DNA of 64,000 nt from Bdellovibrionales bacterium. GTDB taxonomy: Bacteria > Bdellovibrionota > UBA1018. Of this stretch, positions 52,844 through 62,441 are shown in pieces; position 1 is the stretch's first letter; every line of letters begins with the position of its first letter. The DNA lies in the NCBI GenBank assembly GCA_947380295.1, contig CANCQK010000006.1, positions 62,001 to 126,000 of the forward strand, read 5' to 3'. A program made the position numbers and the translations under genes. Below the pieces are notes generated by a model. The model worked only from the letters and a program-made list of their open reading frames with translations. It had not been told where the DNA came from and did no database searches.

Positions 52844-53950
52844 ATGCAATCGTTGTACGTCCACTTCCCGTTTTGCGAGTCAAAATGTCACTACTGCGAC
52901 TTTTACTCGCTGGGCAGAGAAAAAACTCGAGAAACTGACCCACAGCGGTTTGAACTGGCCCTCAAAAAAGAGGCTGGCCAAAAAGCCCATCTGCTCTCCA
53001 ATCAGCTCGATACGATTTTTTTTGGGGGTGGAACTCCAAGCATGACTCCTCCTGACTCGATGCGCCGGGCACTAGAGCCTCTTGAACTCTCTCAACGGAT
53101 CACTCCAAATACCGAATGGACCATGGAAGCTAACCCCTCGTCCATTGAGTTAGAAGCGATGCGTGAATATCGCTCTCTGGGGGTGAATCGAATCAGCATG
53201 GGAGTTCAAGCCATGCGGTCGGACTTCTTAAAGGCTCTTGGTCGGGTTCACTCGCGAGAAGCCGTTCCAAAGGCTCTAGAAGCCGTTTTTCAAGCAGGGT
53301 TTGAAAATGTTTCTGTCGATCTGCTGTGCGGAGTACCAGAACAAACCGAGAACGATCTAAAAGAGGCACTAGAGATTCTGACCCAGTTTCCCATCACTCA
53401 CCTCAGCTGCTACCTACTCACCCTGCCCAAGCAAAACCCAATGAGCAAGCTTTTGCCTGACGAAGAAACTCAGCTCCAGCACCTCCTCTGGGTGCACGAA
53501 TGGATGACTTCCCACGGGTTTGACCATTACGAGATTTCCAATTTTGCCAAGCCAGGGAAAAAAGCCCGCCATAATCTCAACTACTGGCAAGGACGCTCCT
53601 ACCTAGGACTTGGCCCTTCTGCTCACTCTTACGACGCTCAAAATTCCCTCCGCTGGAAAAACATCTCCTCGCTCCATCGGTATTCGGCGCTCCTCGAGAA
53701 AAATGAAAGCGTCATGGAGAACGAAGAAGTCCTGGGAGACGCAGAAAAACAATTAGAAAAGTGGATGCTAGCCCTACGACTCGACACAGGCTTTCCAACC
53801 GATTGGCTTGAAACTCAACTTCAGCAAAAGCGCGTTGAAATTTTCGAAAATGAGGGTTTAATCGAAAAACATCCGACCGACCCAACCCGAAAACGCCTGA
53901 CAGCACGTGGGTTTGCGCTCTCTGACCAAATCATTCGCGCATTGGCTTGA
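52844..53950 (+). CDS. hemW: Radical SAM heme chaperone HemW
   Basis: HemW is related to oxygen-independent coproporphyrinogen oxidase but acts as a heme-insertion chaperone. The 368-residue product has the radical SAM motif CESKCHYCDF (C11, C15, C18) at the N-terminus, FFGGGTPSM, SMGVQAM, and the C-terminal HNLNYWQGRSYLGLGPSAHSY. It lacks the long N-terminal extension that distinguishes HemN. It starts 34 bases after the hairpin and precedes grpE, a common linkage. Confidence 0.92.
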   Translation: MQSLYVHFPFCESKCHYCDFYSLGREKTRETDPQRFELALKKEAGQKAHLLSNQLDTIFFGGGTPSMTPPDSMRRALEPLELSQRITPNTEWTMEANPSSIELEAMREYRSLGVNRISMGVQAMRSDFLKALGRVHSREAVPKALEAVFQAGFENVSVDLLCGVPEQTENDLKEALEILTQFPITHLSCYLLTLPKQNPMSKLLPDEETQLQHLLWVHEWMTSHGFDHYEISNFAKPGKKARHNLNYWQGRSYLGLGPSAHSYDAQNSLRWKNISSLHRYSALLEKNESVMENEEVLGDAEKQLEKWMLALRLDTGFPTDWLETQLQQKRVEIFENEGLIEKHPTDPTRKRLTARGFALSDQIIRALA

Positions 53951-54013
53951 CTCTGGCATTTGACTTCAGAGATTCCATACCCATACTACCTAGCAGCATT
54001 GGAGGATAGAGAA

Positions 54014-54565
54014 GTGAACGAGCAGAATGACATCCATCTACAAAACTCTGAAAACCCGACCCCAGGAACCCATGAGGGTGCAGAGGGCAGCTCAGAGATA
54101 CAAAAGTTACAAAAGCAAATCCAAGACCTAGAAGCCCAGGCGAAGGAGAAAGAGGGTAAGTACCTCTACCTCTACGCCGAGTTTGAGAACTTCAAAAAGC
54201 GCTCCATCAAAGAACGCTCAGACCTGATCAAGTTTGGTTGGGAATCTGTCGCTCGCGACCTTCTTCAAACTGCCGACAATCTAGACCGAGCCATCGCTCA
54301 CGTACCAGCTGGAACCGATAAAAACTTCATGAACGGGCTCACGATGATCCTGAATGAGTTCAGATCCTCCCTTCAAAAGCAAGGCGTAGAAGTCATCGAG
54401 ACCTCAGCAAAACCCTTTGACCCGAACTTCCATGAAGCGGTAGGACAAATGCCTTCTGAACTTCCTGAAGGATCCGTCGCTCAAGAACATACTCGAGGCT
54501 ACACCCTGTATGGACGGCTCCTCCGCCCTGCTCGTGTCGTACTGAGTAGCGGAAGCACAAAATAA
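54014..54565 (+). CDS. grpE: Nucleotide exchange factor GrpE
   Basis: GrpE releases ADP from DnaK. The 183-residue product has an acidic N-terminus, a long coiled coil (EIQKLQKQIQDLEAQAKEKEGKYLYLYAEFENFKKRS) and the C-terminal beta domain (FDPNFHEAVGQMPSELPEGSVAQEHTRGYTLYGRLLRPARVVLS). GTG 54014 is preferred because GGAGGA sits seven bases upstream; the longer frame begins with a TTG at 53960. It is first in the grpE-dnaK-dnaJ cluster. Confidence 0.95.
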   Translation: MNEQNDIHLQNSENPTPGTHEGAEGSSEIQKLQKQIQDLEAQAKEKEGKYLYLYAEFENFKKRSIKERSDLIKFGWESVARDLLQTADNLDRAIAHVPAGTDKNFMNGLTMILNEFRSSLQKQGVEVIETSAKPFDPNFHEAVGQMPSELPEGSVAQEHTRGYTLYGRLLRPARVVLSSGSTK

Positions 54566-54568
54566 CTA

Positions 54569-54597
54569 TTTGACGGCGCCATTTTTAGGCCCATTTT
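54569..54597 (+). promoter_or_regulatory. Candidate heat-shock (RpoH-type) promoter of dnaK
   Basis: TTTGACG (54569-54575) and CCCATTTT (54590-54597, within GCCCATTT) are 14 bases apart. The second element matches the sigma-32 -10 consensus CCCCATNT at seven of eight positions, while the -35 keeps the core TTGA. It lies about 42 bases before the dnaK start. No CIRCE-type inverted repeat is seen. Confidence 0.35.
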
Positions 54598-54638
54598 GTA
54601 ATTAAGAGACTTTAAATAAAAAGAAAGACGAGGATTTT

Positions 54639-56579
54639 ATGGGAAAAATTATCGGAATCGACTTAGGAACAACTAACTCATGTGTATCGGTTTTGGAAGG
54701 TGGCGAACCTAAGGTCATCCCAAACGCCGAAGGCGCAAACACCACCCCATCGGTGGCAGCATTCACTACCTCTGGCGAAAAGATCGTCGGTCAGGCAGCT
54801 AAACGCCAAGCCATTACCAATCCAGAAAAAACCATTTTCGAAGCTAAGCGACTCATCGGTCGTAAATTCACTTCTCGCGAAGTTCAGGAATTCATCAAAG
54901 TGGCTCCGTTCAAAATCGTGGAAGCCAAAAATGGCGATGCTTGGGTAAAAATTGACGACCGTGAGTACTCCCCTCAAGAAATCTCCGCTCTCGTTCTTCA
55001 AAAAATGAAGAAGACTGCCGAAGACTACTTGGGCGAACCCGTCACTGAAGCAGTCGTTACTGTCCCTGCTTACTTCAACGATGCTCAACGTCAAGCCACC
55101 AAAGATGCTGGCCGGATCGCAGGTCTCGAAGTCAAGCGTATCATCAACGAGCCCACCTCAGCTGCTCTAGCTTACGGTTTGGACAAGCAAGGCAAAGAAC
55201 ACACCGTAGCTGTATTCGACCTGGGTGGCGGTACTTTTGATATCTCCATCCTCGAACTCGGCGATGGCGTTTTTGAAGTGAAAGCAACCAATGGTGACAC
55301 TTTCTTGGGCGGTGGTAACTTTGACCAACGCATCATTGACTGGCTTGCAGATGAGTTCAAAAAAGAAAGCGGAATTGACCTTCGCAAAGACAAGATGGCT
55401 CTTCAACGTTTGAAAGAAGCTGCTGAAAAAGCCAAACACGAACTCTCCAGCACCACTGAAACTGATATCAACCTGCCTTTCGTGACCGCAGATGCTTCGG
55501 GCCCAAAACACTTGAACATCAAGCTCTCTCGAGCCAAGTTGGAAGCCCTCGTTGCTGACCTCATCGAGAAGCTCACTGCTCCTTGCGAAACTTGCATCCG
55601 TGACTCTGGTCTTGCCAAGACCAAAATTGACGAAGTCATCCTGGTCGGCGGCATGACCCGTATGCCCCGCGTTCAGCAGAAGGTGAAAGAAATCTTCGGC
55701 AAAGAACCTCACAAAGGCGTTAACCCAGACGAAGTGGTCGCAGTCGGTGCCGCAATCCAAGGCGGCGTGCTGAAAGGCGACGTGAAGGATGTTCTCCTTC
55801 TCGATGTCACTCCATTGTCCTTGGGGATTGAAACTCTTGGCGGAGTATTCACCAAGCTGATCGAGAAGAACACCACCATCCCTTCGAAGAAGTCTCAAAC
55901 CTTTTCGACCGCAGCTGACAACCAGAACGCAGTGACCATTCACGTTCTCCAAGGAGAGCGAGAATTCGCAGAACACAACAAGTCACTCGGACGATTTGAT
56001 TTGGTTGGTCTCCCTCCTGCTCCTCGCGGCGTCCCACAAATCGAAGTCACTTTCGACATCGATGCGAACGGACTCGTCCACGTCGGAGCTAAGGACCTGG
56101 GTACCGGCAAAGAGCAGTCTATCCGGATCACTGCTTCAGGCGGGTTGAGCGAAGAAGAAATCAAGAGAATGCAGAAAGAAGCTGAGACCCACCGCGCTGA
56201 AGACGAGAAGAGAAAAGAACTCGTCAACGCACGAAACTCTCTCGATGGCCTGATCTACACGATCGAAAAAACCGTGAAAGAAAACGGCGAGAAAATCGCT
56301 GCCGACACCAAGAAGTCTGTGGAAGAAGCATTGGTCGAGGCACGTAAGCACCTGGACAGCAAGGACGCAGAAGAAATCACCAAGGCCACTGAAGCCCTCA
56401 CCTCTGCTTCTAATAAAATGGCTGAAGAGATGTACAAAACTGCAGGACCTCAAGCGGGAGCAGCTTCAGCTGAAGGCGCTCACGCTCACACCGAGGGTGC
56501 TGGCGATCAACACGCTTCTCAGGATGCAAAAAAGCATGGCGGAGAAGATGTGATTGATGCAGACTACAAGGAAGTTTAA
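54639..56579 (+). CDS. dnaK: Molecular chaperone DnaK (Hsp70)
   Basis: DnaK binds unfolded proteins in ATP-controlled cycles. The 646-residue protein begins [21 protein letters not shown] and has [20 protein letters not shown], the phosphate loop [26 protein letters not shown], and the substrate-binding domain with [17 protein letters not shown]. The C-terminal tail has an Ala/Gly/His-rich linker and ends [10 protein letters not shown], the usual EEVD-like end of bacterial DnaK. GACGAGGA precedes the ATG. Confidence 0.98.
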   Translation: MGKIIGIDLGTTNSCVSVLEGGEPKVIPNAEGANTTPSVAAFTTSGEKIVGQAAKRQAITNPEKTIFEAKRLIGRKFTSREVQEFIKVAPFKIVEAKNGDAWVKIDDREYSPQEISALVLQKMKKTAEDYLGEPVTEAVVTVPAYFNDAQRQATKDAGRIAGLEVKRIINEPTSAALAYGLDKQGKEHTVAVFDLGGGTFDISILELGDGVFEVKATNGDTFLGGGNFDQRIIDWLADEFKKESGIDLRKDKMALQRLKEAAEKAKHELSSTTETDINLPFVTADASGPKHLNIKLSRAKLEALVADLIEKLTAPCETCIRDSGLAKTKIDEVILVGGMTRMPRVQQKVKEIFGKEPHKGVNPDEVVAVGAAIQGGVLKGDVKDVLLLDVTPLSLGIETLGGVFTKLIEKNTTIPSKKSQTFSTAADNQNAVTIHVLQGEREFAEHNKSLGRFDLVGLPPAPRGVPQIEVTFDIDANGLVHVGAKDLGTGKEQSIRITASGGLSEEEIKRMQKEAETHRAEDEKRKELVNARNSLDGLIYTIEKTVKENGEKIAADTKKSVEEALVEARKHLDSKDAEEITKATEALTSASNKMAEEMYKTAGPQAGAASAEGAHAHTEGAGDQHASQDAKKHGGEDVIDADYKEV

Positions 56580-56604
56580 CCTCTTATCGGTCTGATCGGA
56601 AATT

Positions 56605-57756
56605 ATGGCTACTCAGCGCGACTACTATGAAGTTCTAGGTGTTGGACGAACAGCTTCCAGCGAAGATCTTAAAAAAGCTTACCGGAAGCTGGCGATCCAA
56701 TTCCACCCGGATAAAAATCCGGGCGATAAGAAAGCAGAAGAGAACTTCAAAGAACTCTCCCAGGCTTATGAAATCCTCTCGGATCCGCAAAAGCGACAAG
56801 CGTATGATCAATTTGGTCACGCTGCCGCTGGTGCGGGCCCAGGAGGACCTGGTGGATTCGACTTCCAGGGCTTTGGAGGTGGAGGAGCTTCGATCAATGA
56901 TATCTTTGGTGATATCTTCGGAGACATCTTTGGAGCCCAGGCGGGGGGTCGCGCTCGAGGAGGCCGTAGACGCGCAGGAGGCCGTCCTGGTGACGACCTC
57001 AGAACTTCAGTCGATATTACTTTCGAAGAAGCTGCCTTCGGCGCCGAAAAGGTCATTACTATCCTTAAATCGGTCCGATGCGAAACCTGCACCGGAACCG
57101 GAGCAAAACCCGGCACCCAGCCTGAGACTTGCGCTCAATGTGGTGGCCGCGGTGAGGTCAGCTTTCAACAGGGATTTTTCGCCATCACTCGTCCTTGCCC
57201 GCGCTGTAACGGCGCTGGACAGACGATCCCTAGCCCATGCGTAGGATGCGGTGGATCGGGACAAACTAAAAAACGCTCACAAATTGCGGTCAAGATCCCT
57301 GCCGGGGTTGACACCGGTCAGCGACTCAAACTCACTGGAGAAGGCGAAGCAGGCGAGCGCGGCGGACCTCCTGGTGATCTTTACGTTTCAGTCAGTATTC
57401 TACCCCACGACTTTTTCACTCGTGATGAGTTTGATGTGATCTGCGAAGTCCCAGTGACATTCGTCCACGCTGCCCTCGGAGCTGAGATTGAAGTCCCTAC
57501 CCTAGAGGGTAAAGTCAAAATCAAGATTCCGTCCGGAACCCAATCGCATAAAATCTTCCGCCTCAAAAATAAGGGTTTGGCAAGACTCGGTTCCTACGGT
57601 CGCGGAGACCAACTCGTACGCATCATTGTAGAAGTCCCCACAAAGCTCACTGCTGAACAACGCGATTTACTCAAGAAGTTCTCAGAAAGCGGCGCAGACG
57701 CAGCGCATCCCATGCACCATAGCTTTTTTGAAAAAGTAAAAAACCTATTTGGCTAA
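56605..57756 (+). CDS. dnaJ: Chaperone protein DnaJ (Hsp40)
   Basis: DnaJ stimulates the DnaK ATPase and hands over clients. The 383-residue class A protein has the J domain with HPD at 34-36, a Gly/Phe-rich linker (about 75-115), four CxxCxGxG-type zinc repeats (C159/C162, C176/C179, C198/C201, C212/C215) and the C-terminal beta domain. All parts are intact. It starts 25 bases after dnaK and shares its transcript. Confidence 0.97.
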   Translation: MATQRDYYEVLGVGRTASSEDLKKAYRKLAIQFHPDKNPGDKKAEENFKELSQAYEILSDPQKRQAYDQFGHAAAGAGPGGPGGFDFQGFGGGGASINDIFGDIFGDIFGAQAGGRARGGRRRAGGRPGDDLRTSVDITFEEAAFGAEKVITILKSVRCETCTGTGAKPGTQPETCAQCGGRGEVSFQQGFFAITRPCPRCNGAGQTIPSPCVGCGGSGQTKKRSQIAVKIPAGVDTGQRLKLTGEGEAGERGGPPGDLYVSVSILPHDFFTRDEFDVICEVPVTFVHAALGAEIEVPTLEGKVKIKIPSGTQSHKIFRLKNKGLARLGSYGRGDQLVRIIVEVPTKLTAEQRDLLKKFSESGADAAHPMHHSFFEKVKNLFG

Positions 57757-57783
57757 ACTCAGACCTCGGCTAAAACTAAGGAT

Positions 57784-59778
57784 ATGAGCTTATCAATTGG
57801 TTTGGACCGGACGGGGCGGCTGCTAGGTAAAAATCTTCGGACTGGAATGATTCTCGCTGGGCTAACCCTCAGCGCAGGGACTCTTTCTTGGGCTGAAGAA
57901 TTTCGTCCTGTGGAACAGCGGGATCTCAAGACCATTGAAGCCGCCTTTGGATCTAACGACCTAGAAACTGCCGAAAAGCAGACCACCGTTTTCATCCGCT
58001 CCTACCCAAAAAGCCCTCTCCTGGGCTCCGTCGAGAATATTCGTGGACTGATCTTTCTCAAACAAAGACGAACAGCACAGGCGATCCAAGCCTTTACCAA
58101 GGCCCTCGACTATGCTCCCACTGCCGCTTTTCAACAATATATTCTATACAACCTGGCTTCAGCACAACTCGAGGGACGGGCAGCAGAAGAAGCCGAAGAA
58201 ACGCTGCGTCAAATCCATCCAGAACTTCTCGACGCCGCCAACCAACTCAAGTTAATCACGTTACAAGCCTCCGTTTACGAACGAAAAAAGCAACCCATCG
58301 AGGCAGCAAACTACCTCTCCGGCATTGCTCGACAAAAGCCTGACACAGAAAATAAAGAGCAAGGCCAGCTCATCGCCAAGCTTTTTTACCAGGCCATGCA
58401 AAATATCTCAGACCTTGCCACTTTGGAAAAACTCCTCCAAGACCCCGACCACCAAGTTCTCGCGGATGCCATCCTTCTCCGACTTTCGGCGCTGGAGATG
58501 ACCTCAGGCACACCCACTGCTGCAACACTCCATCTTAAAAAATTGATCGATACCTACCCCAAAAGCCCTCACCTGACTCAGGCTCGGGAATGGATCAGCC
58601 AAATCCAAGAGTCCTCCACGGTCGATCGAACCGCAATTGGCGTACTGCTTCCCCTCAAAGGTAGGCTAGCCAAATTTGGTACCAAAAGCCTCCAAGGCAT
58701 CGAACTTGCTCTCGGGGTATTTGACTCCAAAGGTGAACCCCAGACTCCGCTCAAGCTCATCCTAGAGGACGCTGGAGAGGAACCCGAAACCGCTGTCCAA
58801 GCCCTCAACCGCCTGGCCCTGAAGCATCATGTCGTTGCCGTCATCGGCCCCATGATGAGTAAGGGCGTTGAACTCGTGACAAAACGAGCCCAGGAACTGG
58901 GAGTACCCCTCCTCTCCCTCTCCCGCAGAGCAAACAGCACCCCTCTGGACTTTGTATTTCAGTCCGGATTGACGCAACAACTCCAATCTTACGAAATTGC
59001 CCGCCACGCCATAGTCAACCTTGGACTCAAGAAGTTTGCGATCCTCTCACCCAACGACAAGCTGGGCAGCGAGTCGAGCCAAGCCTTCTGGGATGCAGTT
59101 GAGTCTCTAGGCGGTGAAATTGTCGGTTTTGAATCCTATGCAACCAGTGAAAACGATTTCAGACTCCCCGTCGATAAGCTCTCTGGCCTTTTTTACACCG
59201 AGGCACGGCAAGACGAACTCGACCGCCTTGCCAAAGAACGCGCCACCAATAATGTGACCAAGCGCACCCGCAAAACAGAGCAATTTTTTGCACTTAAGCC
59301 CATCGTGGATTACCAAGCCGTTTTCATCCCAGATGACGCTAAGCGCCTAGGACAGATCATGCCCACATTCTCCTATAGAGACGTCGAGGGGATAAAATTT
59401 CTGGGAACCTCTGAGTGGAACTCGGCTGACTTTGTGAGTCGCGCTCAGACCTACGGAGAAAGCGCCTACTTTGTGGACGCATTCTTCCAAGACACCGCCT
59501 CCGGTCAGGCTAAGAAATTTCTAGAGGATTATCGCGCAACATTTAATCAGGAACCCAGCTCACTAGAGGCACTCGCCTATGACGCTGCAAAAATCCTAAC
59601 ATCCCTTCTCGACACCTCTTCGAACGGACTCACACGGACTGAAATCAAAGACCGACTCACTCAAATTCGTGAATTTCCTGGGGCCACCGGTAGAATCACC
59701 TACAAAAATGGCCAATTCACGCGAGAACTCAAAGTCCTGACCGTGAAGGGTGGACTGATCAAGGACACGAAGATCTAA
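57784..59778 (+). CDS. LpoA-like periplasmic protein: TPR domain plus type 1 periplasmic binding fold
   Basis: The 664-residue product has a signal peptide (ending SWAEEF), an N-terminal TPR region (about 45-270, including IRGLIFLKQRRTAQAIQAFTKAL) and a C-terminal branched-chain amino acid receptor-like domain (about 283-660, starting TAIGVLLPLKGRLAKFGTKSLQGIELAL). This arrangement matches LpoA, the outer-membrane activator of penicillin-binding protein 1A, but there is no lipobox cysteine. It follows dnaJ by 27 bases and may be co-transcribed. A solute-binding role is the alternative. Confidence 0.75.
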   Translation: MSLSIGLDRTGRLLGKNLRTGMILAGLTLSAGTLSWAEEFRPVEQRDLKTIEAAFGSNDLETAEKQTTVFIRSYPKSPLLGSVENIRGLIFLKQRRTAQAIQAFTKALDYAPTAAFQQYILYNLASAQLEGRAAEEAEETLRQIHPELLDAANQLKLITLQASVYERKKQPIEAANYLSGIARQKPDTENKEQGQLIAKLFYQAMQNISDLATLEKLLQDPDHQVLADAILLRLSALEMTSGTPTAATLHLKKLIDTYPKSPHLTQAREWISQIQESSTVDRTAIGVLLPLKGRLAKFGTKSLQGIELALGVFDSKGEPQTPLKLILEDAGEEPETAVQALNRLALKHHVVAVIGPMMSKGVELVTKRAQELGVPLLSLSRRANSTPLDFVFQSGLTQQLQSYEIARHAIVNLGLKKFAILSPNDKLGSESSQAFWDAVESLGGEIVGFESYATSENDFRLPVDKLSGLFYTEARQDELDRLAKERATNNVTKRTRKTEQFFALKPIVDYQAVFIPDDAKRLGQIMPTFSYRDVEGIKFLGTSEWNSADFVSRAQTYGESAYFVDAFFQDTASGQAKKFLEDYRATFNQEPSSLEALAYDAAKILTSLLDTSSNGLTRTEIKDRLTQIREFPGATGRITYKNGQFTRELKVLTVKGGLIKDTKI

Positions 59779-59822
59779 GCAATTCTACTGCATAACTGCC
59801 ATTCTTATGCTTTAATTAAATA

Positions 59823-60821
59823 ATGAAGGGTGCTCCCTACTTCAATCGATTAGGCTGGAATGAACTGAGGAGAGTTCTAGCTTTTTCACTGGCGCTCGCA
59901 CCCATGTTCACGTTCAACCTACAGGCAGGCGGCTGGGTAGAAGCCACTCTCGCAAACCCCAACGGGGGTAAAATCTATCGCGAAGCTAATGACCAGAGTG
60001 AGCAACTCGGAGTCTACCCCAAAGCTACGCGCATGAAGGTTTACGCCCCTCCAAAGAATGGATTTTATTCAATCTATTTAAAAGAAGCTTGGAAAGGGAC
60101 CCAATACATTTGGATTTCAGAGCAGGACATTCGACTTAAAAATGCGGCCGGAGCGTTCCAGCGAAAACCCCAAAACACCTCAACTGAGGACCTCACCCGC
60201 AATCAAGATACAAAAAAAGATGAAAAGCCAAAAAACTGGTCAATTGAACCCATGATCGGCTACTCGACATCACAACTGCTACAGACAGGATTGAACACCA
60301 CGTACAGCATGACTGCAGTGACAGGTCAGCTCAATCTCAGGTACCAATTCCCGGAATCACCCCTGGAAATTGCCGCCGATGGAAACTACACCCTTAACGC
60401 TCTCTCCTCGAGCCTGCCGGGCATTACAGCTCGCTATTTAAGAATCAATGGTAAGGGGGGCCTTGGTTTTGACATGGGTCCATTCAGAATAGACATTCTA
60501 GCAGGCCTGTGTTTGGACTCCCTGAGTGTCAATAATGACGGTTTTGGATACAAACCTTTTATTCTATCTGGAGTTTATCCATCAGCTACCCTGAACTTGG
60601 GGAAAAAATTCGCACTCTTAGCTCAAGCCCGGTACTTTCCCGACTTCAATAACCAGATGACCAGCCTAGAGCTAGTCTGGAGCGTAGGCCTTTGGTTTCG
60701 AACGACTGTGAATCAAAAGATTACAGTCCTTTATACTTCCTCGAAACTTGCATACGGCACCCTCGCCACTGCCGGAATGGCTCTTCAATCAAACGAATTC
60801 AGCCTGGGATACTCGTTCTAA
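59823..60821 (+). CDS. Outer-membrane beta-barrel protein with SH3-like domain
   Basis: The 332-residue product has a signal peptide (ending LQAGG), an SH3b-like domain (about 38-110: GGKIYREANDQSEQLGVYPKATRMKVYAPPKNGFYSIYL...WISEQDIRL), a charged linker (112-140) and a C-terminal region of alternating amphipathic strands ending in Phe, typical of outer-membrane barrels. The SH3b part may bind peptidoglycan. I do not recognise a specific family. It precedes the S74 lipoprotein gene across a 232-base AT-rich gap. Confidence 0.72.
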   Translation: MKGAPYFNRLGWNELRRVLAFSLALAPMFTFNLQAGGWVEATLANPNGGKIYREANDQSEQLGVYPKATRMKVYAPPKNGFYSIYLKEAWKGTQYIWISEQDIRLKNAAGAFQRKPQNTSTEDLTRNQDTKKDEKPKNWSIEPMIGYSTSQLLQTGLNTTYSMTAVTGQLNLRYQFPESPLEIAADGNYTLNALSSSLPGITARYLRINGKGGLGFDMGPFRIDILAGLCLDSLSVNNDGFGYKPFILSGVYPSATLNLGKKFALLAQARYFPDFNNQMTSLELVWSVGLWFRTTVNQKITVLYTSSKLAYGTLATAGMALQSNEFSLGYSF

Positions 60822-60875
60822 CTTCTATTCTCTATTCAGTATTCGTGTGATTTTCCAGGCTGGAAATCAAGCTGT

Positions 60876-60926
60876 TTTAGTTACTATTTAAAATAATAAA
60901 ATTACTTTAGTTACGACTTTAAATAA
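60876..60926. repeat. Imperfect direct repeat in the 60822-61053 intergenic region
   Basis: The nine bases TTTAGTTAC occur at 60876-60884 and 60906-60914, 30 bases apart. Each is followed by an AT-rich run (TATTTAAAATAA or GACTTTAAATAA). The spacing of about three helical turns would suit two bound regulator dimers. The rest of this AT-rich gap holds no other structure that I can support, apart from the -10 box below. Confidence 0.35.
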
Positions 60927-60995
60927 GTCAATTCGGTTAACACTCGAAAACGCAGTGTGTCTTAATCTACACATTTTTAAACTTATTTTTAATCA

Positions 60996-61001
60996 TATAA
61001 T
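60996..61001 (+). promoter_or_regulatory. Candidate -10 box of the S74 lipoprotein gene
   Basis: A perfect TATAAT at 60996-61001 lies 52 bases before the ATG at 61054. The hexamer 17 bases upstream (ATTTTT) is a poor -35, so an activator may be needed. The direct repeats at 60876 and 60906 lie too far upstream to overlap the -35. Confidence 0.3.
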
Positions 61002-61053
61002 TTAAGGTAATGACACTAAATGTCGAAGGTTAAAAAAAGAGAGACAAGTTCCT

Positions 61054-62424
61054 ATGACGCGAACCCTAAAAGTCTTTAAAACTAGTCATTACTTTACTTG
61101 CCTCAACTTACTCTTGATCACACTGGCGGGCCAGAGTTGCACTCTTGGCGGAGAGCTCATCTCCAAAAATAGCGAGCCTTTGATCACCGCAGCCTCAGTT
61201 ACCAGCAACAGCATTCAGCTCACAGGAAACAATTTAGACCAAATCAATAATCTCACCCTAAGCGGTCCAAATTTTAGTCGGACAACGATTGCTAACCCAT
61301 TTACGATCACATCTAAAACAGCGACAAGACTCACTGCAGTTTTAATTTCTTCGGCTGAAATTGTAGCGACCCAAATGTATTCTTTGTTAATTTCAACGGC
61401 TCAAGCTAGTGGGACCCCAGCCATTTTTAACTTCCAAATTTCAGGACCTTCGACCCTCACCAACGGTGTTACAATTTCATCCGGAAATCTGAGTGTCAGC
61501 TCTGGGAGCATCACTTCCTCTGGCGCAGTCACTGCCGGGAGCATCACTTCCTCTGGCGCAGTCAACGCCCAGGGCATCACATCCTCTAATAATCCAGTGA
61601 ATGTAATTACTACGGAAGATCCGACCTTCCCCTTTGGCGCCATTTTGAATTTAACTAACAAACCTACTGGCCCTGACGCCCCGTCTAGCAACGGGGCACT
61701 GAGACTCGTTGCACTCCAAAAAACAGCTGCTTTCGGAAACCAACCTGCTGCATGGCTCCAGTTTGGTTCAAACGCAAGCAGCGGACTCGAAGGGGGAGGT
61801 AAATTCTACATTTCAGCTTTGAATGACACAGGATCCGAATACTTCAGCATTATCGGACCTGCTGATCCAGTCCATAATGGACCAAAAGTAGGGATTGGCG
61901 AATACGATCCTCAAAAGCTGTTGCACGTAAGAGATTATTTTAGCAGCGGAAGCGTTGCGAGGTTTGAGAATACCTCAGGTCGTTGCGATCTAACCCCGTC
62001 CGCAGGAGCAGCCACTTGGAGTTGCTCCTCGGATGAACGACTCAAACGTGACATCCGCACCGTTGGAGGCGACGAGGTACTCGGAAAGCTTCAGAGTCTC
62101 CAGGCTGTCACGTACGCGCTAAAAAAAGAGCCGTCTGGGGCCCGTCATACGGGGTATTTAGCTCAACAGGTTCAAAAGATTGCTCCAGAGTTCGTTAGCC
62201 AAGGAGAGGATGGATTTCTTTCCGTCAGCTACACGGGCTTTATTCCCTGGATCACCGAAGCAGTTAAGGAGCTGACTCTACGGATCCAGCACCTCAGCGA
62301 CTCAAAAAATGAAGAACTGAGAAAAATTAAGGAACTCGAAACAAAAATTAACCGACTTGAAATCGAACTCAAGAAGCTTCAATTCAGGCCTGTGAGTGAT
62401 CAGCCCGAAACACATGCTAGATAA
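61054..62424 (+). CDS. Putative surface lipoprotein with S74 intramolecular chaperone domain (trimeric fibre-like)
   Basis: The 456-residue protein has a signal peptide with a lipobox-like end (LAGQSC, C29), an IPT/TIG-like beta domain (about 43-130), a short SGSITSSGAVTAG repeat (147-175), a tail-fibre-like beta region (180-315) and a C-terminal S74 endosialidase-type chaperone domain (SDERLKRDI, 326-334) followed by a coiled coil. In this family the chaperone trimerises and then cuts itself off at the conserved Ser, using the Lys of the same motif. Similar trimeric fibres in Bdellovibrio mediate prey recognition. Confidence 0.8.
   Translation: MTRTLKVFKTSHYFTCLNLLLITLAGQSCTLGGELISKNSEPLITAASVTSNSIQLTGNNLDQINNLTLSGPNFSRTTIANPFTITSKTATRLTAVLISSAEIVATQMYSLLISTAQASGTPAIFNFQISGPSTLTNGVTISSGNLSVSSGSITSSGAVTAGSITSSGAVNAQGITSSNNPVNVITTEDPTFPFGAILNLTNKPTGPDAPSSNGALRLVALQKTAAFGNQPAAWLQFGSNASSGLEGGGKFYISALNDTGSEYFSIIGPADPVHNGPKVGIGEYDPQKLLHVRDYFSSGSVARFENTSGRCDLTPSAGAATWSCSSDERLKRDIRTVGGDEVLGKLQSLQAVTYALKKEPSGARHTGYLAQQVQKIAPEFVSQGEDGFLSVSYTGFIPWITEAVKELTLRIQHLSDSKNEELRKIKELETKINRLEIELKKLQFRPVSDQPETHAR
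61504..61569 (+). repeat. Tandem 33-base repeat in the S74 gene
   Basis: Two nearly identical 33-base units (61504-61536 and 61537-61569) begin GGGAGCATCACTTCCTC and differ only at two bases near the end. Each encodes GSITSSGAV-type residues. A third, degenerate unit follows. In-frame copy-number change would lengthen or shorten the stalk without disrupting the reading frame. Confidence 0.85.
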
Positions 62425-62441
62425 TGCGAGGGGAACTTTTT

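Noticed and set aside
54678-56453. Long antisense frames across dnaK
   Set aside because: They are mirror images of a highly biased coding sequence. They have no SD and no family features.
56580-56604. TCTGATCGGA between dnaK and dnaJ, similar to the GATCGGACT arm at 52801
   Set aside because: The shared bases are too few to call a repeat family, and no pairing partner lies nearby.
61401-61691. 96-codon minus-strand frame inside the S74 gene
   Set aside because: It is a by-product of the repetitive Ser/Gly/Thr coding sequence, has no SD, and would oppose a well-supported gene.
62424-62441. ATG at 62424 overlapping the S74 stop as the NHL gene start
   Set aside because: It has no SD at the right distance, whereas ATG 62442 has GAGGGG nine bases upstream and leads directly into the signal peptide.
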